A DNA stretch of 41,548 bases, from positions 1-41,548 of the forward strand of contig JANQIE010000143.1 in assembly GCA_028282295.1 (NCBI GenBank), in the 5' to 3' direction. This DNA comes from Desulfobacterales bacterium (GTDB taxonomy: Bacteria; Desulfobacterota; Desulfobacteria; Desulfobacterales; JANQIE01). A model generated the notes under the pieces. It had not been told where the DNA came from, ran no database searches, and saw nothing but the letters and a program-made list of their open reading frames with translations. This document shows positions 9,987-19,500 of this stretch, in pieces. A program made the translations under genes and the position numbers. The first letter of the stretch is position 1. Each line of letters opens with the position of its first letter.

Positions 9987-12900
9987 ATGGCGTTGTTCAG
10001 ACGTAAGCCGCAATTCGACCGGCACGATTACGTACCCCCTGTCGCCGACAGTACGGACCTGCCCGAAGAAGTCTTTGCCGCCGAACTGGAAGCGATCAAC
10101 GCGCGCCGCAAGCATTACAAGCAATCGGCGGTGGCGTCAACACCGGCGGCACCGGCGGTCAAGCACGGCCTGGTGGGCGTCGGGTTGTCCGGCGGCGGGA
10201 TTCGTTCGAGCACCTTCAACCTCGGCCTGCTGCAGGCCCTTGATCGCGAAGAATTACTCCCCCGGATCGACTACCTGTCCACGGTGTCGGGCGGCGGGTA
10301 TATCGGCAGTTGCCTGAGCGCTGTTTTTGCCGGTAAAACCGGCACCCAATCCATCCGGGAATTTCCCTTCAAACATGCTTCCGGTACACCGGAGCCCAAA
10401 GCATTCAAGCACCTGCGCGAATACGCGAGCTATCTCAAACCCCCCAGGCCCCTGGCCGGTTTGCGGCTGCCGGGGTTGATCCTGCGCGGTCTGCTGATCA
10501 ATTTTCTTATCCTGCTGCCCTGGGTGCTTTTTGGTGTGGTGGGCACCGTCCTGGTCGCCAAAAGCAGTATCCGCGACGCCCTCGACACCCATCGGGCGGC
10601 CTACACCATCTTCAAGGAAAATCACGATCCGCGGGCCGTTGGAATGCCCGACGACTACCGGGCCGTCACCATTGACCTGCGGTCCGATATCGAGTGGTCC
10701 CGGTCCGGCATCGCCTATGACCTTTTGTTGGCGGGACTGCCCGCCAAGATAACGGTCAAAGGGGCCCGGAAGCTCAAAAACGGCCGCTGGCTGCTGCCCG
10801 GTCAAACCCTGGCAAAACCGGTCTGCACGCTTGAAGGCCAAGGTGTCGCCGACCCTGTGCGCTTGAACGTTGTCGCCTGGCCCGGCAGGAGCCGGACGTT
10901 CATGTTGACCCTGCTGCCGGTCGTAAACGCCCTTGACCGCGACATTGTTGACTGGTTGCTGGCGCGGTTTGATGCCTATCAGGCCGACGTCGACATGGGT
11001 CGTGACCACCAGGGCAAGGCCGTCGCCCGGACACGGCAACTCGATCTGAGCCCCTATCTCAGTCCCCAGAAATATATCCTGCTGACCGGCATGCCGAAAA
11101 ACGCCTATGCCGGCACCGGACAGTTTTTATCGGACGGCCGCTGGCTGTTTAGTGGCTGCGCCGCCGAAACCTTGAAGCTGAAAATGTTGATTCCCGATCT
11201 GCACCGGGACATCGATATCCAGGTAAGCGCCTGGCAGACCCACGACAGCCAGTACCAGCTCCTTCAAGCACCAAAGCGGTATGTGGAACTGCTGCCGTTG
11301 CCGGACGCCGCGGGCGGGCGGCGTTATCGTTTAAAAACCTGGTCGGGTTGCACCGCCAACCAGACCACCGCCACCGAACAGGACGTGCGGCTGCCGGCGG
11401 CCGTGCCCCCCAATCGGGTGCTGGCCTTGAGCGGTTTTGACTGGCAGAACACCGGCGAGAACCGTTACCTGCGCGTTCTCAACCCGGCCGGCGACGCCGG
11501 ATTCGAGAACGGTCGCCGCCTGACCCGGAACCAATGGGTCTTTGTCAACGAGGCCATCGACACCTTGCAGGTGCCCCTGCCGCAGACCGGCCGTGATGCC
11601 GAACCCTTGCGGCTCATCGCCTGGCAGAGCGGCCGGGACGCCGGCGTGACGGATCCGGTCGGGTTGCTCTACCGCGAAACATTCACGCTTACAAAATGGT
11701 TGCTGCTCGGTTTTATCCTGGCCATGGCCTTTTACCCGTTGGTGCAACTGGCGATGCGGGTGTTTGAGAAAAAACACTGGCGCCGGCGTGATCTGTTGAC
11801 CCGCTATTTATGCGGCGGCGGCATCGCCCTGATTGCCGTATGCGCCCTGGTGGAAATCCAGCCGGCGGCCATCTACCTGTTTTATCGCCTCAAGGGCGCA
11901 TTGGGGGTTGTGAATCTTTTCGGCGGGGCGGACAAGCTCATGGCGGTGCTCGGCAGCCTTGTGGCGTCGCTGGGCAGTGTGGCCTCGGCCGTGGCCATCA
12001 GCAAGGGACGCACCTGGGCGCTGAAGATCGGTCCTTATGTGTTGGGGATGATCGGGCCGCTGGTGCTGTGGCTGTTTTATCTTAATTTTTGCGGATGGGC
12101 CCTGCATCCGGCCAACATTCCGGCCATGTTCGCTTCCATCGAAGGCGCCGTGCTGCTGGTTTTCTTCGGCGCCGGGGTCGTGCTGCTGTTGGTCAGCCGC
12201 TGGTTTTACAATATCAACCAGACCTCGTTTCATCCGTTTTACCGCGACCGGCTGAGCCGGGCCTTTATCTTCCGGCTCAATCCCCGGGGACAGATCGACC
12301 CCAACGACACCCTCAAGCTGCATGAACTCGACACCGGCCGGGCGCCGTACCACCTGCTCAACACCACGTTGAATATCCTGGGCAAAAGCAACGCCGGGCT
12401 GAAAGGGCGCAACGCCGAGTTTTACTTTTTCAGCCGCAACTATGTCGGCAGCCGGATCACCGGGTACTATCGAACCGAAGCCTATGAACGGCACGACCCG
12501 CATATCGATCTGGCCGGCGCCATGGCCATATCAGCCGCTGCCGTTGCGCCCAACATGGGACGCATCACCATCCGCAGCCTCACCTTTTTGATGGCCCTTT
12601 TGAACATCCGGCTCGGCTATTGGGCGCTCAACCCCCATAAACTCAGCCAGGGACGCATCGGCCGGCGGGTCGGGCCGTGGTATCTTTTCAAGGAACTGCT
12701 CGGACTGGTAAACGAACGCAGTGACTATCTGAATGTCAGCGACGGCGGCCACCTGGAGAACATGGGTCTGTATGAACTGGTGCGGCGACGTTGCAGGTAT
12801 ATCATCATCGGGGATGCCGAAGCGGATAAGGACATGAACTTCAAGGGACTGGCCGACGCCGTCCGGATGATCCGCATCGACATGGGGATCAAGGTTGAGA

Positions 12901-13223
12901 TCGACCTGGACGACATCTACCGCAAAGACCGACCCCGGGGCCGTCATTTTGCCCTGGGAACCATCCACTACCGCGACGGCAAAGGGTACCTGCTTTACGT
13001 CAAATCGTCGGTCAGTAAAAAGCACAATCCCTACATCGAAAACTACATGGTCGAGCACGCCGCTTTTCCCCACGAGACCACGGCCGACCAGTTTTTCAAC
13101 GAAGCCCAGTTCGAGGCTTACCGGGCCCTGGGCGCCGATGTGGGTGAGAAAGTACTGCAAGATGAGGCGGGCCGGCGATTTATTGCGGCCCTTTTGAATA
13201 ACAGGGAAATAATGGACGGATAA
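9987..13223 (+). CDS. Large membrane-embedded patatin-like phospholipase
   Basis: This is a 1078-aa protein. The patatin domain is split. The N-terminal part has the glycine-rich oxyanion loop GLSGGGIRSS (67-75) and nucleophile Ser101 in LSTVSGGGYIGS; the C-terminal part has the catalytic Asp919 in SDGGHLEN. One hydrophobic segment lies near 165-192 and a set of about four to five lies between about 570 and 750, so the protein is anchored in the inner membrane with a ~380-residue insertion between segments. Members hydrolyse acyl chains from phospholipids. It opens a run of eleven same-strand genes and is 64 bp upstream of the next. It is far longer than a normal bacterial patatin (~300 aa). 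Catalytic residues look intact. Confidence 0.88.
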   Translation: MALFRRKPQFDRHDYVPPVADSTDLPEEVFAAELEAINARRKHYKQSAVASTPAAPAVKHGLVGVGLSGGGIRSSTFNLGLLQALDREELLPRIDYLSTVSGGGYIGSCLSAVFAGKTGTQSIREFPFKHASGTPEPKAFKHLREYASYLKPPRPLAGLRLPGLILRGLLINFLILLPWVLFGVVGTVLVAKSSIRDALDTHRAAYTIFKENHDPRAVGMPDDYRAVTIDLRSDIEWSRSGIAYDLLLAGLPAKITVKGARKLKNGRWLLPGQTLAKPVCTLEGQGVADPVRLNVVAWPGRSRTFMLTLLPVVNALDRDIVDWLLARFDAYQADVDMGRDHQGKAVARTRQLDLSPYLSPQKYILLTGMPKNAYAGTGQFLSDGRWLFSGCAAETLKLKMLIPDLHRDIDIQVSAWQTHDSQYQLLQAPKRYVELLPLPDAAGGRRYRLKTWSGCTANQTTATEQDVRLPAAVPPNRVLALSGFDWQNTGENRYLRVLNPAGDAGFENGRRLTRNQWVFVNEAIDTLQVPLPQTGRDAEPLRLIAWQSGRDAGVTDPVGLLYRETFTLTKWLLLGFILAMAFYPLVQLAMRVFEKKHWRRRDLLTRYLCGGGIALIAVCALVEIQPAAIYLFYRLKGALGVVNLFGGADKLMAVLGSLVASLGSVASAVAISKGRTWALKIGPYVLGMIGPLVLWLFYLNFCGWALHPANIPAMFASIEGAVLLVFFGAGVVLLLVSRWFYNINQTSFHPFYRDRLSRAFIFRLNPRGQIDPNDTLKLHELDTGRAPYHLLNTTLNILGKSNAGLKGRNAEFYFFSRNYVGSRITGYYRTEAYERHDPHIDLAGAMAISAAAVAPNMGRITIRSLTFLMALLNIRLGYWALNPHKLSQGRIGRRVGPWYLFKELLGLVNERSDYLNVSDGGHLENMGLYELVRRRCRYIIIGDAEADKDMNFKGLADAVRMIRIDMGIKVEIDLDDIYRKDRPRGRHFALGTIHYRDGKGYLLYVKSSVSKKHNPYIENYMVEHAAFPHETTADQFFNEAQFEAYRALGADVGEKVLQDEAGRRFIAALLNNREIMDG

Positions 13224-13287
13224 AAAACCGGCAGGACCCGCACACGTGTCCCACCGGCAACAGACAACCACACAGGAGGAATAGAAA

Positions 13288-13830
13288 ATGCCCAATGAAA
13301 CAGCCGGAACCAGTGAAGCGAAAACCGAGTTAAGCGTGACACCCAAAGCCAGTGCGCCCGTGGCCGCGTCCACATCGATGGTGCTTTCCGGCGCCGAAAG
13401 ACAACTGGACGGCAAAACACACGCCGGCATCTCCGTCATGGTTGCCGCCGACGGCCAGCCATCCACCCTGATGATTCCCGACGTGGCCGGTGTCGCCACC
13501 GGCGAACCGGTCTACATCACCAAGCCGATCCGGATCAAGGGCGAGAATCTGAAGAAGTTTCTGGCCAACAAAGGCGTAACACTGCCCGACGCCATCACCA
13601 ACCTGATCGAAGACACCCAGATCTCCTGTGAGGCGTTTTACTACTCGAACAACGGACCGATGCTGCTGATGTTTGCCCTGAAATTTGAAGAAGGCCTGAT
13701 CGCCTCGTTGACCGGTGACGCCGACCTGGGCGCCCTGTTCGATATCAAGGGCGCATCGGTGCGCCTGCTGCGTTGCGCGGAAAGCTCTTTTGACGTGCTC
13801 AAACAATACGCCGCCGGACTGGAAAGCTAA
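13288..13830 (+). CDS. Conserved-looking protein of unknown function (180 aa)
   Basis: A perfect-looking CAGGAGGAATAGAAA precedes the start. There is no signal peptide or membrane segment. The first ~40 residues are rich in Ala, Ser and Thr. The rest looks like a compact alpha/beta domain: strand VYITKPIRI, helix NLKKFLANKG, a stretch ISCEAFYYS and strand LMFALKFEEG. The order 'short helix - ITNL/TNLL - FYY/FGYR - long strand' resembles the N-terminus of the DUF6603-like protein encoded next (DKSLTDILDKL, ATNLLKQI, IAFGYR, VIVTMT-like strand). The two may share a module, which is my inference from eye comparison. It is likely cytoplasmic and likely a partner of that protein. Confidence 0.75.
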   Translation: MPNETAGTSEAKTELSVTPKASAPVAASTSMVLSGAERQLDGKTHAGISVMVAADGQPSTLMIPDVAGVATGEPVYITKPIRIKGENLKKFLANKGVTLPDAITNLIEDTQISCEAFYYSNNGPMLLMFALKFEEGLIASLTGDADLGALFDIKGASVRLLRCAESSFDVLKQYAAGLES

Positions 13831-13840
13831 ATACGATCCG

Positions 13841-13920
13841 GGCTGCAGGAGCGGCGTTGCGCCGCGATTAAAACAAAGTGAAAGCCGGTCCAATCGCGGT
13901 GCGACGCCGCTCCTGCAGCC
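13841..13920. repeat. REP-like palindrome
   Basis: The 80-bp inverted repeat has arms GGCTGCAGGAGCGGCGTTGC and its near reverse complement, ending GCTCCTGCAGCC, around a 25-bp loop. It sits between two genes of the cluster and can form a long hairpin in the transcript. A second copy with the same core is at 37202-37277. Confidence 0.85.
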
Positions 13921-13951
13921 TTTAAATCTCTTCAGGGAAAACAAAACCCTT

Positions 13952-16840
13952 ATGCCGGAAAAACAAATCAACAGAGCCGACCTGATGGTGCAGGGCCGGG
14001 TGGCGGGAGTCGATCTCGATCTTCTGGGAACCTTGGAAGACGGCAGGCTGGGCGAAATTACCGGTTGTGCCCGGATCGACAAATCGTTGACCGACATTCT
14101 CGACAAGCTGGACGGCAATTTCAAGGACGCCACTAATCTGCTCAAACAGATCGCCGGCGACAAGGACGCCGTGTTTCGCCTGGACAGCATCGCCTTTGGC
14201 TATCGCAACACCGATCCCGGCTTTGTCCAGTTGATCGTGACCATGACCGTGGTCGGCAATGTGTTTCGTTTTGCCATCCTCAAAATGAAAGGCCGGGATT
14301 TTGTCGTCGGCCTCGACCTGAAGTGGGAGCCGTCCATGTTCGGCGGCAATATCCTCTCCGGGCTGGTGGGGGCCATCGCGCTGAAAGACCTGGGGGTGTA
14401 CTGGTCCAGCAACCGTTTTGAAAATCTCAAGTTCGACCCGGCCCGGGATTTCCGGGACATCGATGCCCTGAACCTGTCGGTGCCCGCCGTCAAGGGGCGC
14501 AGCTTCAACAAGGGGCTCAACCTGTCGGCCAAGATCTCGGTGGGCAGCCTGAACCTGCTCGATTTTCTGGGCGGTTCGGACGATGCCCCCGCCGGGCCGC
14601 CCAAACCGGCCGAAACCACACCGGCCGCCAAGCCGGACGAAGCCCAGCTCAAGACCATGCCGACCCGCTGGGTCAAGGTCGACAAAGCCATCGGGCCGTT
14701 TTTCGTCAAGCGCATCGGCTTTGAATATGACGCGCCCGAGGTGATGATCAAGATGGACGGCGGCGTCAACCTGAGCTGCGTGGTGTTGACCCTGCTCGGT
14801 TTCGGCATCAGCTACCCCCTGAACAAGATCACCACCGATATCAAGGAGATACTCAAGGCGCTCCGGTTCCATCTGGACGGCGCCTCCCTGGCCCTGGATG
14901 TGGGGCCGGTTGGAATCGCCGGCGGCCTGCTCAAGGTCAGCGACGACCCCTTGCAGCTCGACGGCACCCTGATGCTGCGGGTGGGCAGCTTCACCCTGGG
15001 GGCCATCGGGTCGTATGCCGATCTGCACGGCACCCCATCGCTGTTCATCTTTGCCGCGTTTCAACAGATCCTGGGCGGACCGCCGTATTTTGTGGTGGCC
15101 GGGCTGGCTTTTGGCTTCGGCATCAACCGGGCGCTGGAAATCCCGCCCATGGATCAGGTGGGCAGCTTCCCCCTGGTCAAGGCGGCCACCGATCCGTTTT
15201 ACCTCGGGACCAAGCTCGATTTGCGGGATGTCAGCGACAAGCTCGGCAAATATGTCTACCCGAGTCCGGGTAACTTCTGGATGGCGGCGGGTCTCAAGTT
15301 TATCTCCTTTGGCCTGATCAACGGTTTTGTGATGGCCACGGTTTCCGTCGGCATCCAGTTCCAGGTGGCCCTGTTGGGTCTGGCCAAGGTCCAGGTGCCG
15401 CCGCAGGCCCCCGGCGCGCCGGAGGTCGAGCCGATCGCCAGCGTGGAACTGGCCATCAAGGTGTGCCTGTCCCTGTCTTCGGGTGTGCTGGCCGTGGAAG
15501 GACAGCTTACTGAAAACTCCTTCATCCTCTCGCGCCAGTGCCGCCTGACCGGCGGGTTCGCGTTTAACTGCTGGTTCTGCCCGGCGCACCTGGGCGACTT
15601 TGTGGTCTCTCTGGGCGGCTACCATCCGCGTTTCGTGCCGCCGGCCCATTATCCGGTGGTGCCCCGGCTGGGGCTGCAATGGTCGGTGTCCAAATATCTT
15701 TCCATCACCGGCGGTATTTACTTTGCCCTGACCCCCTCCTGCTGCATGGCCGGGGGTAAACTGGACGCCGTCTTTCAGATGGGCGGCCTGCGGGCCTGGT
15801 TTTACGCGTATGCCGATTTTCTGATCAGCTGGAAACCGTTTTACTACGACGTGGCCATCGGTATCGGCATCGGTGTGTCCTACACCCTGCGTCTTCTGGG
15901 CATCAGCAAAACCTTCGGCATCGAACTGAGCGCCACCCTGCATTTGTGGGGCCCGCCCTTTGGCGGCACCGCCCACGTGACCTGGTGGGTGATTTCCTTT
16001 GATATCGATTTCGGCGACCAGAAGAAGACGGCCCCCGGCCCCATCGACTGGCAGGAATTTCACCAGTCGTTTTTGCCGCAACCGGACAATGCCGCCAACG
16101 CCGCCACACCCCCGGACCCGGTAATCAACAAAGTGCGCATTGCCAGCGGGTTGATCCGGGAACAGGAAAAGGAGGGGGGCGACCCGTTCAAGGTGGTCAA
16201 CGCCCACACGTTTTCATTTGTCACCGAAGCCGCAGTGCCCTGCACCGGTTTGCAGTTCAACCAGCGACCCGTGACCCCCGTGCATGCCCCGGATGCATCG
16301 CAACTGGGCATCAAGCCGATGGGGGTCGGGCACTTGAATTCGCAGCACAAGGTGACCGTCGAAAAACAGGGCAAACATGGCGACGGCTGGGACGATCACC
16401 TCGAACCGGCCGCCACGGCCCAGGGCATGCCCCATGCCTTGTGGAGCAGCGAACTCGGGCAGCCCAAGCAGCCCAGCGCCAAGCGGATAGCAAACGTTCC
16501 CAACGGCATGACCGTGACCCTGCGCCACCGGCAGCCGAACCATGCCCTGACCTTTATCGATCTGAAGAAATTCAGATATGAAATCATTGCCAAAACCATC
16601 GACTGGGCCGCCGTCGCCATACCGGGCCAGATACCGGCCCCCGGCGATACCAAGTTGAACGTGTTCAGCAAAACCGTTTGGGACAATCCCGACGTAAACG
16701 CCAAGCGCGATGCGATCCTGGCGACCCTGGAGCAGCAAGACATGCAGCTTCACCAGGTGGCCCTGCCCGAACTGGCCGCCCATGCCGCCGAGACGTTTCA
16801 GACGATGCCGGCCATGGCGGTGCCGGGTGAAAGTCTCTAA
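13952..16840 (+). CDS. DUF6603-like large protein
   Basis: This is a 962-aa protein. I chose the ATG at 13952 because the longer frame runs through the REP palindrome. The central region carries motifs I associate with the DUF6603 family, e.g. PSLFIFAAF, LGGPPYFVVAGLAFGFGIN (residues ~365-395) and an IPPM-FPLV stretch. Its many alternating hydrophobic strands with Gly and aromatic residues suggest a long beta-rich or beta-solenoid fold, not transmembrane helices. There is no signal peptide. A proline/alanine linker lies at ~210-230. A Cys-rich patch (NCWFCPAHLG, PSCCMAGG) lies at ~545-600. The last ~200 residues are hydrophilic. Family function is unknown. It follows the 180-aa gene and precedes the 440-aa gene by 33 bp. 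Confidence 0.65.
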   Translation: MPEKQINRADLMVQGRVAGVDLDLLGTLEDGRLGEITGCARIDKSLTDILDKLDGNFKDATNLLKQIAGDKDAVFRLDSIAFGYRNTDPGFVQLIVTMTVVGNVFRFAILKMKGRDFVVGLDLKWEPSMFGGNILSGLVGAIALKDLGVYWSSNRFENLKFDPARDFRDIDALNLSVPAVKGRSFNKGLNLSAKISVGSLNLLDFLGGSDDAPAGPPKPAETTPAAKPDEAQLKTMPTRWVKVDKAIGPFFVKRIGFEYDAPEVMIKMDGGVNLSCVVLTLLGFGISYPLNKITTDIKEILKALRFHLDGASLALDVGPVGIAGGLLKVSDDPLQLDGTLMLRVGSFTLGAIGSYADLHGTPSLFIFAAFQQILGGPPYFVVAGLAFGFGINRALEIPPMDQVGSFPLVKAATDPFYLGTKLDLRDVSDKLGKYVYPSPGNFWMAAGLKFISFGLINGFVMATVSVGIQFQVALLGLAKVQVPPQAPGAPEVEPIASVELAIKVCLSLSSGVLAVEGQLTENSFILSRQCRLTGGFAFNCWFCPAHLGDFVVSLGGYHPRFVPPAHYPVVPRLGLQWSVSKYLSITGGIYFALTPSCCMAGGKLDAVFQMGGLRAWFYAYADFLISWKPFYYDVAIGIGIGVSYTLRLLGISKTFGIELSATLHLWGPPFGGTAHVTWWVISFDIDFGDQKKTAPGPIDWQEFHQSFLPQPDNAANAATPPDPVINKVRIASGLIREQEKEGGDPFKVVNAHTFSFVTEAAVPCTGLQFNQRPVTPVHAPDASQLGIKPMGVGHLNSQHKVTVEKQGKHGDGWDDHLEPAATAQGMPHALWSSELGQPKQPSAKRIANVPNGMTVTLRHRQPNHALTFIDLKKFRYEIIAKTIDWAAVAIPGQIPAPGDTKLNVFSKTVWDNPDVNAKRDAILATLEQQDMQLHQVALPELAAHAAETFQTMPAMAVPGESL

Positions 16841-16873
16841 CCCATCGATAACGAACAAAAGGAAGTACAGTTT

Positions 16874-18196
16874 ATGTCCGATTTTCCGCGCGGTCTGATC
16901 CAATTCTCGCAGGCCTGCCTGCCGCCCCTGTTGCCGGGGGATTATAAAATCCGGGTGGACCAGACCATCCAGGAAGTCCGGCCGGAAAAACCGTTTGCCA
17001 CCGAACTCGATTTTTCCGTGGCCGGTCCGCGTTTCGATCTGAACCCGGCCGATATCTATTCGGTCTACCCGCCCACCAATCAAAGCGGCGAATTCGGCAA
17101 CACCCTGCCACAGATCGTCTTCACCCGGCGAACCATTCCGTGGGAACGGACCCTGGACGGCAGCGATCCGGACAATCAGAATCCCTGCCCCTGGCTGGCG
17201 CTTCTGGTGTTAAGCGGGTCGGATTTCGCTGAGGGGACCTTGCCGAAAATTACGACCCGCAAAGTCGGTGACCTCCTGACGCCGGCGGCTACCGACAACT
17301 GCATGGGGCCTGCCCTGGGGGCGGCTGATCTGGCGAAGTATGAATCGGTGAACGACCAGTGCAACACCGTCGACCTGCCGGCGGCGCTGTTCGTCAACGT
17401 TGCGCCGCAGGTAGCGGATCTTCCCTACCTGGCGCATGTCCGCACCGTGAGCACCGACAACAAGGAGACCCTGTCCTATCAGACCGAAGGCAGTTTTGCC
17501 GTGGTGCTGGCCAATCGCCTGCCGGAGTCATCCGTGGACGATGCCGTGAAAAACGCGGTTTATCTGGTGTCGCTGGAAGGCTTCAAGGATCACCTGCCCG
17601 GCGGCGGGCAAAAGATCGGCACCGCCAATGTGCGGTTGGCCGTGCTGGCCCATTGGGAATTCGCCTGCTTCGGCAAGGACAACTTCAAGGTGCTGATGAA
17701 CAATCTTGAAGTCGACCGGCTCCAGCGGCCGGTGGGGCCGGACTTGAACGCGAAAGCCGACGCCGGTGACGAGGGGGCCGGGCAAGTGCGCAGCGCGTTT
17801 GAAATGGGCTACACGGCGCTGAATCATCACATCCGCAACGGCGAGAAAACCGTTTCCTGGTACCGGGGGCCGCTGGTGCCCATGTTCTACCCCACCGAGG
17901 AGACCTATTCGTTTATTCCCTCGGCCGATGCCGCCTTGCGGTACAACTACACCACCGGCCTGCTCGATGCGTCCTATGCCGCCGCGTGGCAGTTGGGGCG
18001 CATGCTGGCCCTGCAGAACCAGCAGTTCGCCCAGGCGCTGTACCGTTATCGCAATCAGGCCCGCGTGGCGACCAAAACCGCCCTCGACGATGCCGACACG
18101 GCCCGCGCATTTCAGCTTTCGGCGGCCAGTCTGGAAGATGAGGCAATCGAGATGCTGAAAACGGATGGGGTGCAGAGGGTGTTGGGGGAAGAGTGA
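16874..18196 (+). CDS. Conserved protein of unknown function (440 aa)
   Basis: The start follows AAAGGAAGTACAGTTT. The protein has no signal peptide or membrane span. The first ~70 residues (LLPGDYKIRVDQTIQ, FSVAGPRFDLNPADIYSVYPP) look like a beta-sandwich repeat that also suits a structural protein. There follow WALLVLSG-type (PWLALLVLSG) and ELPYLAHVR-type strands, a conserved-looking YQTEGSFAVVLANRLP and a helical C-terminus (ALQNQQFAQALYRYRNQARVA). I do not recognise a named domain. My recollection is that similar proteins occur beside proteins like the 1359-aa one in other bacteria. It is the fourth gene of the cluster, and a ~300-bp dispersed repeat follows it. Confidence 0.75.
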   Translation: MSDFPRGLIQFSQACLPPLLPGDYKIRVDQTIQEVRPEKPFATELDFSVAGPRFDLNPADIYSVYPPTNQSGEFGNTLPQIVFTRRTIPWERTLDGSDPDNQNPCPWLALLVLSGSDFAEGTLPKITTRKVGDLLTPAATDNCMGPALGAADLAKYESVNDQCNTVDLPAALFVNVAPQVADLPYLAHVRTVSTDNKETLSYQTEGSFAVVLANRLPESSVDDAVKNAVYLVSLEGFKDHLPGGGQKIGTANVRLAVLAHWEFACFGKDNFKVLMNNLEVDRLQRPVGPDLNAKADAGDEGAGQVRSAFEMGYTALNHHIRNGEKTVSWYRGPLVPMFYPTEETYSFIPSADAALRYNYTTGLLDASYAAAWQLGRMLALQNQQFAQALYRYRNQARVATKTALDDADTARAFQLSAASLEDEAIEMLKTDGVQRVLGEE

Positions 18197-18206
18197 GGTT
18201 TGGGGT

Positions 18207-18253
18207 TGGAAACTGGAAACTGGAAATTTGAAATTTGAAATTTGAAATTTGAA
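18207..18253. repeat. 7-bp microsatellite (GAAATTT units)
   Basis: TGGAAAC units pass into four or more GAAATTT units just after the 440-aa gene. The unit size and composition match the array at 5324-5373 read on the other strand. Confidence 0.85.
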
Positions 18254-18550
18254 AAATACACTTGCGTTGCGGCGAACCGCCGGAACAAACAATTTGCGCG
18301 TTTTGTAACATTTCCTGGATTCCCGCCTGCGCGGGAATGACGAAGTAGGTTTTGCTCTGTCGTGTGTAGGCGTCATTCCCGCGCAGGCGGGAATCCAGGA
18401 GATATCGCAAAGATGCCTAAGTGTTGTTATCAGGCTTCGACATGTGGTTTTGCTTACATTGTTTTTTATTTTTTTTTAACTTGAGGCGATGGGCGAAAAT
18501 CCCGCGCTAGATCTCTTTCGGCTCATCGGGTAGGTTAAGTTAATGACATT
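18254..18550 (+). repeat. ~300-bp dispersed repeat, copy A
   Basis: This stretch is closely similar to 29656-29974 along its whole length, beginning CACTTGCGTTGCGGCGA and ending TAAGTTAATGAC. The core is a large inverted repeat: TTTCCTGGATTCCCGCCTGC and its complement ending AATCCAGGAGATATCGCAA. Homology then continues through CAGGCTTCGA and a T-rich tract. It is gene-free and separates genes 4 and 5 of the cluster. Confidence 0.85.
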
Positions 18551-18636
18551 GTATTTAAATATCGAATTACGCCACGGGAAGACACATTCCCCACGGATTA
18601 ACGCTGACTTTTTACTGCCAAAGTGTGTGTAGAAAA

Positions 18637-19500
18637 ATGACAAACCCGGAAGAAGATCACAAAAGACTGCTTCAGGAATTCGACGTGCTGCTGTCCGGCG
18701 ATACGTTGCGGATTCCGGAAGATATTGGCACCTGGCTGGGGCGCGCCATGCTGCTCTACGGGGTGCCGTTTAACTACCTGGTGCCGGACGAAGCCATGCT
18801 GCCGACCGAGGCGATCCGCTTTTTCAGCCTCGACCCCGGCTGGCTCAAATGCCTGCTGGAAGGGGCGTGCAGCGTGGGGCGCCGCGGCTCGACGGACGAG
18901 GTGTTGGACGAGCATTTGCGCAACAATTTCCTGGATCTGGCCGGCGACAACGCCAAGCAGGTGCGGGCCGGGCAAAAGGGCGAGCTGCATTGGCCCCTGA
19001 CCGGTTTTCTGCTGCGCTCGGCCATTGTCGAGGGCTGGCAGGGGCTGGAAATGAAGGCCGCCGGGGTCGATGCCAACGGCAATGAGATCGATCCGCTGGA
19101 ACCGTTGCGTCTCGATCGTCTGGGGCCGGATATCATGCTGTGCATTTTTAACGGCAAGGTGACGTCCATCGAAATCAAACAGCCGCCGGAAGGGTTGCAT
19201 TTCGGTGCGTCGGCGGTGGGCCCGGTCAACCAGTACCAAAAAATCAGCCTGCGCCGGCTGCACCCGCCCGAGCAGGCGGGCGATCAGGTCCCGGCCGAAG
19301 CGATCGGCGCCACCGATGTGCCCATGCGCGACGGCGTGCAGCGCGTCATCGATGTGCACCAACTGGCCTTGCAGATGCAAACTGAACTGAACCGGGTCGC
19401 CGCCATTGACGGAACCCCCAACGGCCGCTTTACTTCCGCGGAATTCGGCGTCCAGATGGTCGAAAGTCCGGGCAAGGCGGTGTTTAAAAGCAAATCATGA
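18637..19500 (+). CDS. Conserved protein of unknown function (287 aa)
   Basis: ATG at 18637 is preferred; a GTG at 18625 is in frame. The protein is soluble, with no signal peptide. Distinctive blocks are LVPDEAMLPTEAIRFFSLD, LKCLLEGACSVGRRGSTD, LTGFLLRSAIVEGWQGLEM and LDRLGPDIMLCIFNGKV followed by PPEGLHFGAS. They look highly constrained and suggest a family of its own; I know no function for it. The stop overlaps the start of the 1359-aa gene (ATGA), so the two products are probably made in a fixed ratio and act together. Confidence 0.8.
   Translation: MTNPEEDHKRLLQEFDVLLSGDTLRIPEDIGTWLGRAMLLYGVPFNYLVPDEAMLPTEAIRFFSLDPGWLKCLLEGACSVGRRGSTDEVLDEHLRNNFLDLAGDNAKQVRAGQKGELHWPLTGFLLRSAIVEGWQGLEMKAAGVDANGNEIDPLEPLRLDRLGPDIMLCIFNGKVTSIEIKQPPEGLHFGASAVGPVNQYQKISLRRLHPPEQAGDQVPAEAIGATDVPMRDGVQRVIDVHQLALQMQTELNRVAAIDGTPNGRFTSAEFGVQMVESPGKAVFKSKS

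Noticed and set aside
13715-13951. Longer N-terminus for the DUF6603-like protein
   Set aside because: The extension would overlap the 180-aa gene and translate through the REP palindrome; the ATG at 13952 starts the sensible protein.
13922-16207. 761-aa minus-strand open frame
   Set aside because: It is a shadow of the DUF6603-like gene on the plus strand; its composition (rich in His, Gln, Gly, Arg) is that of antisense GC-rich frames and it has no ribosome-binding site.
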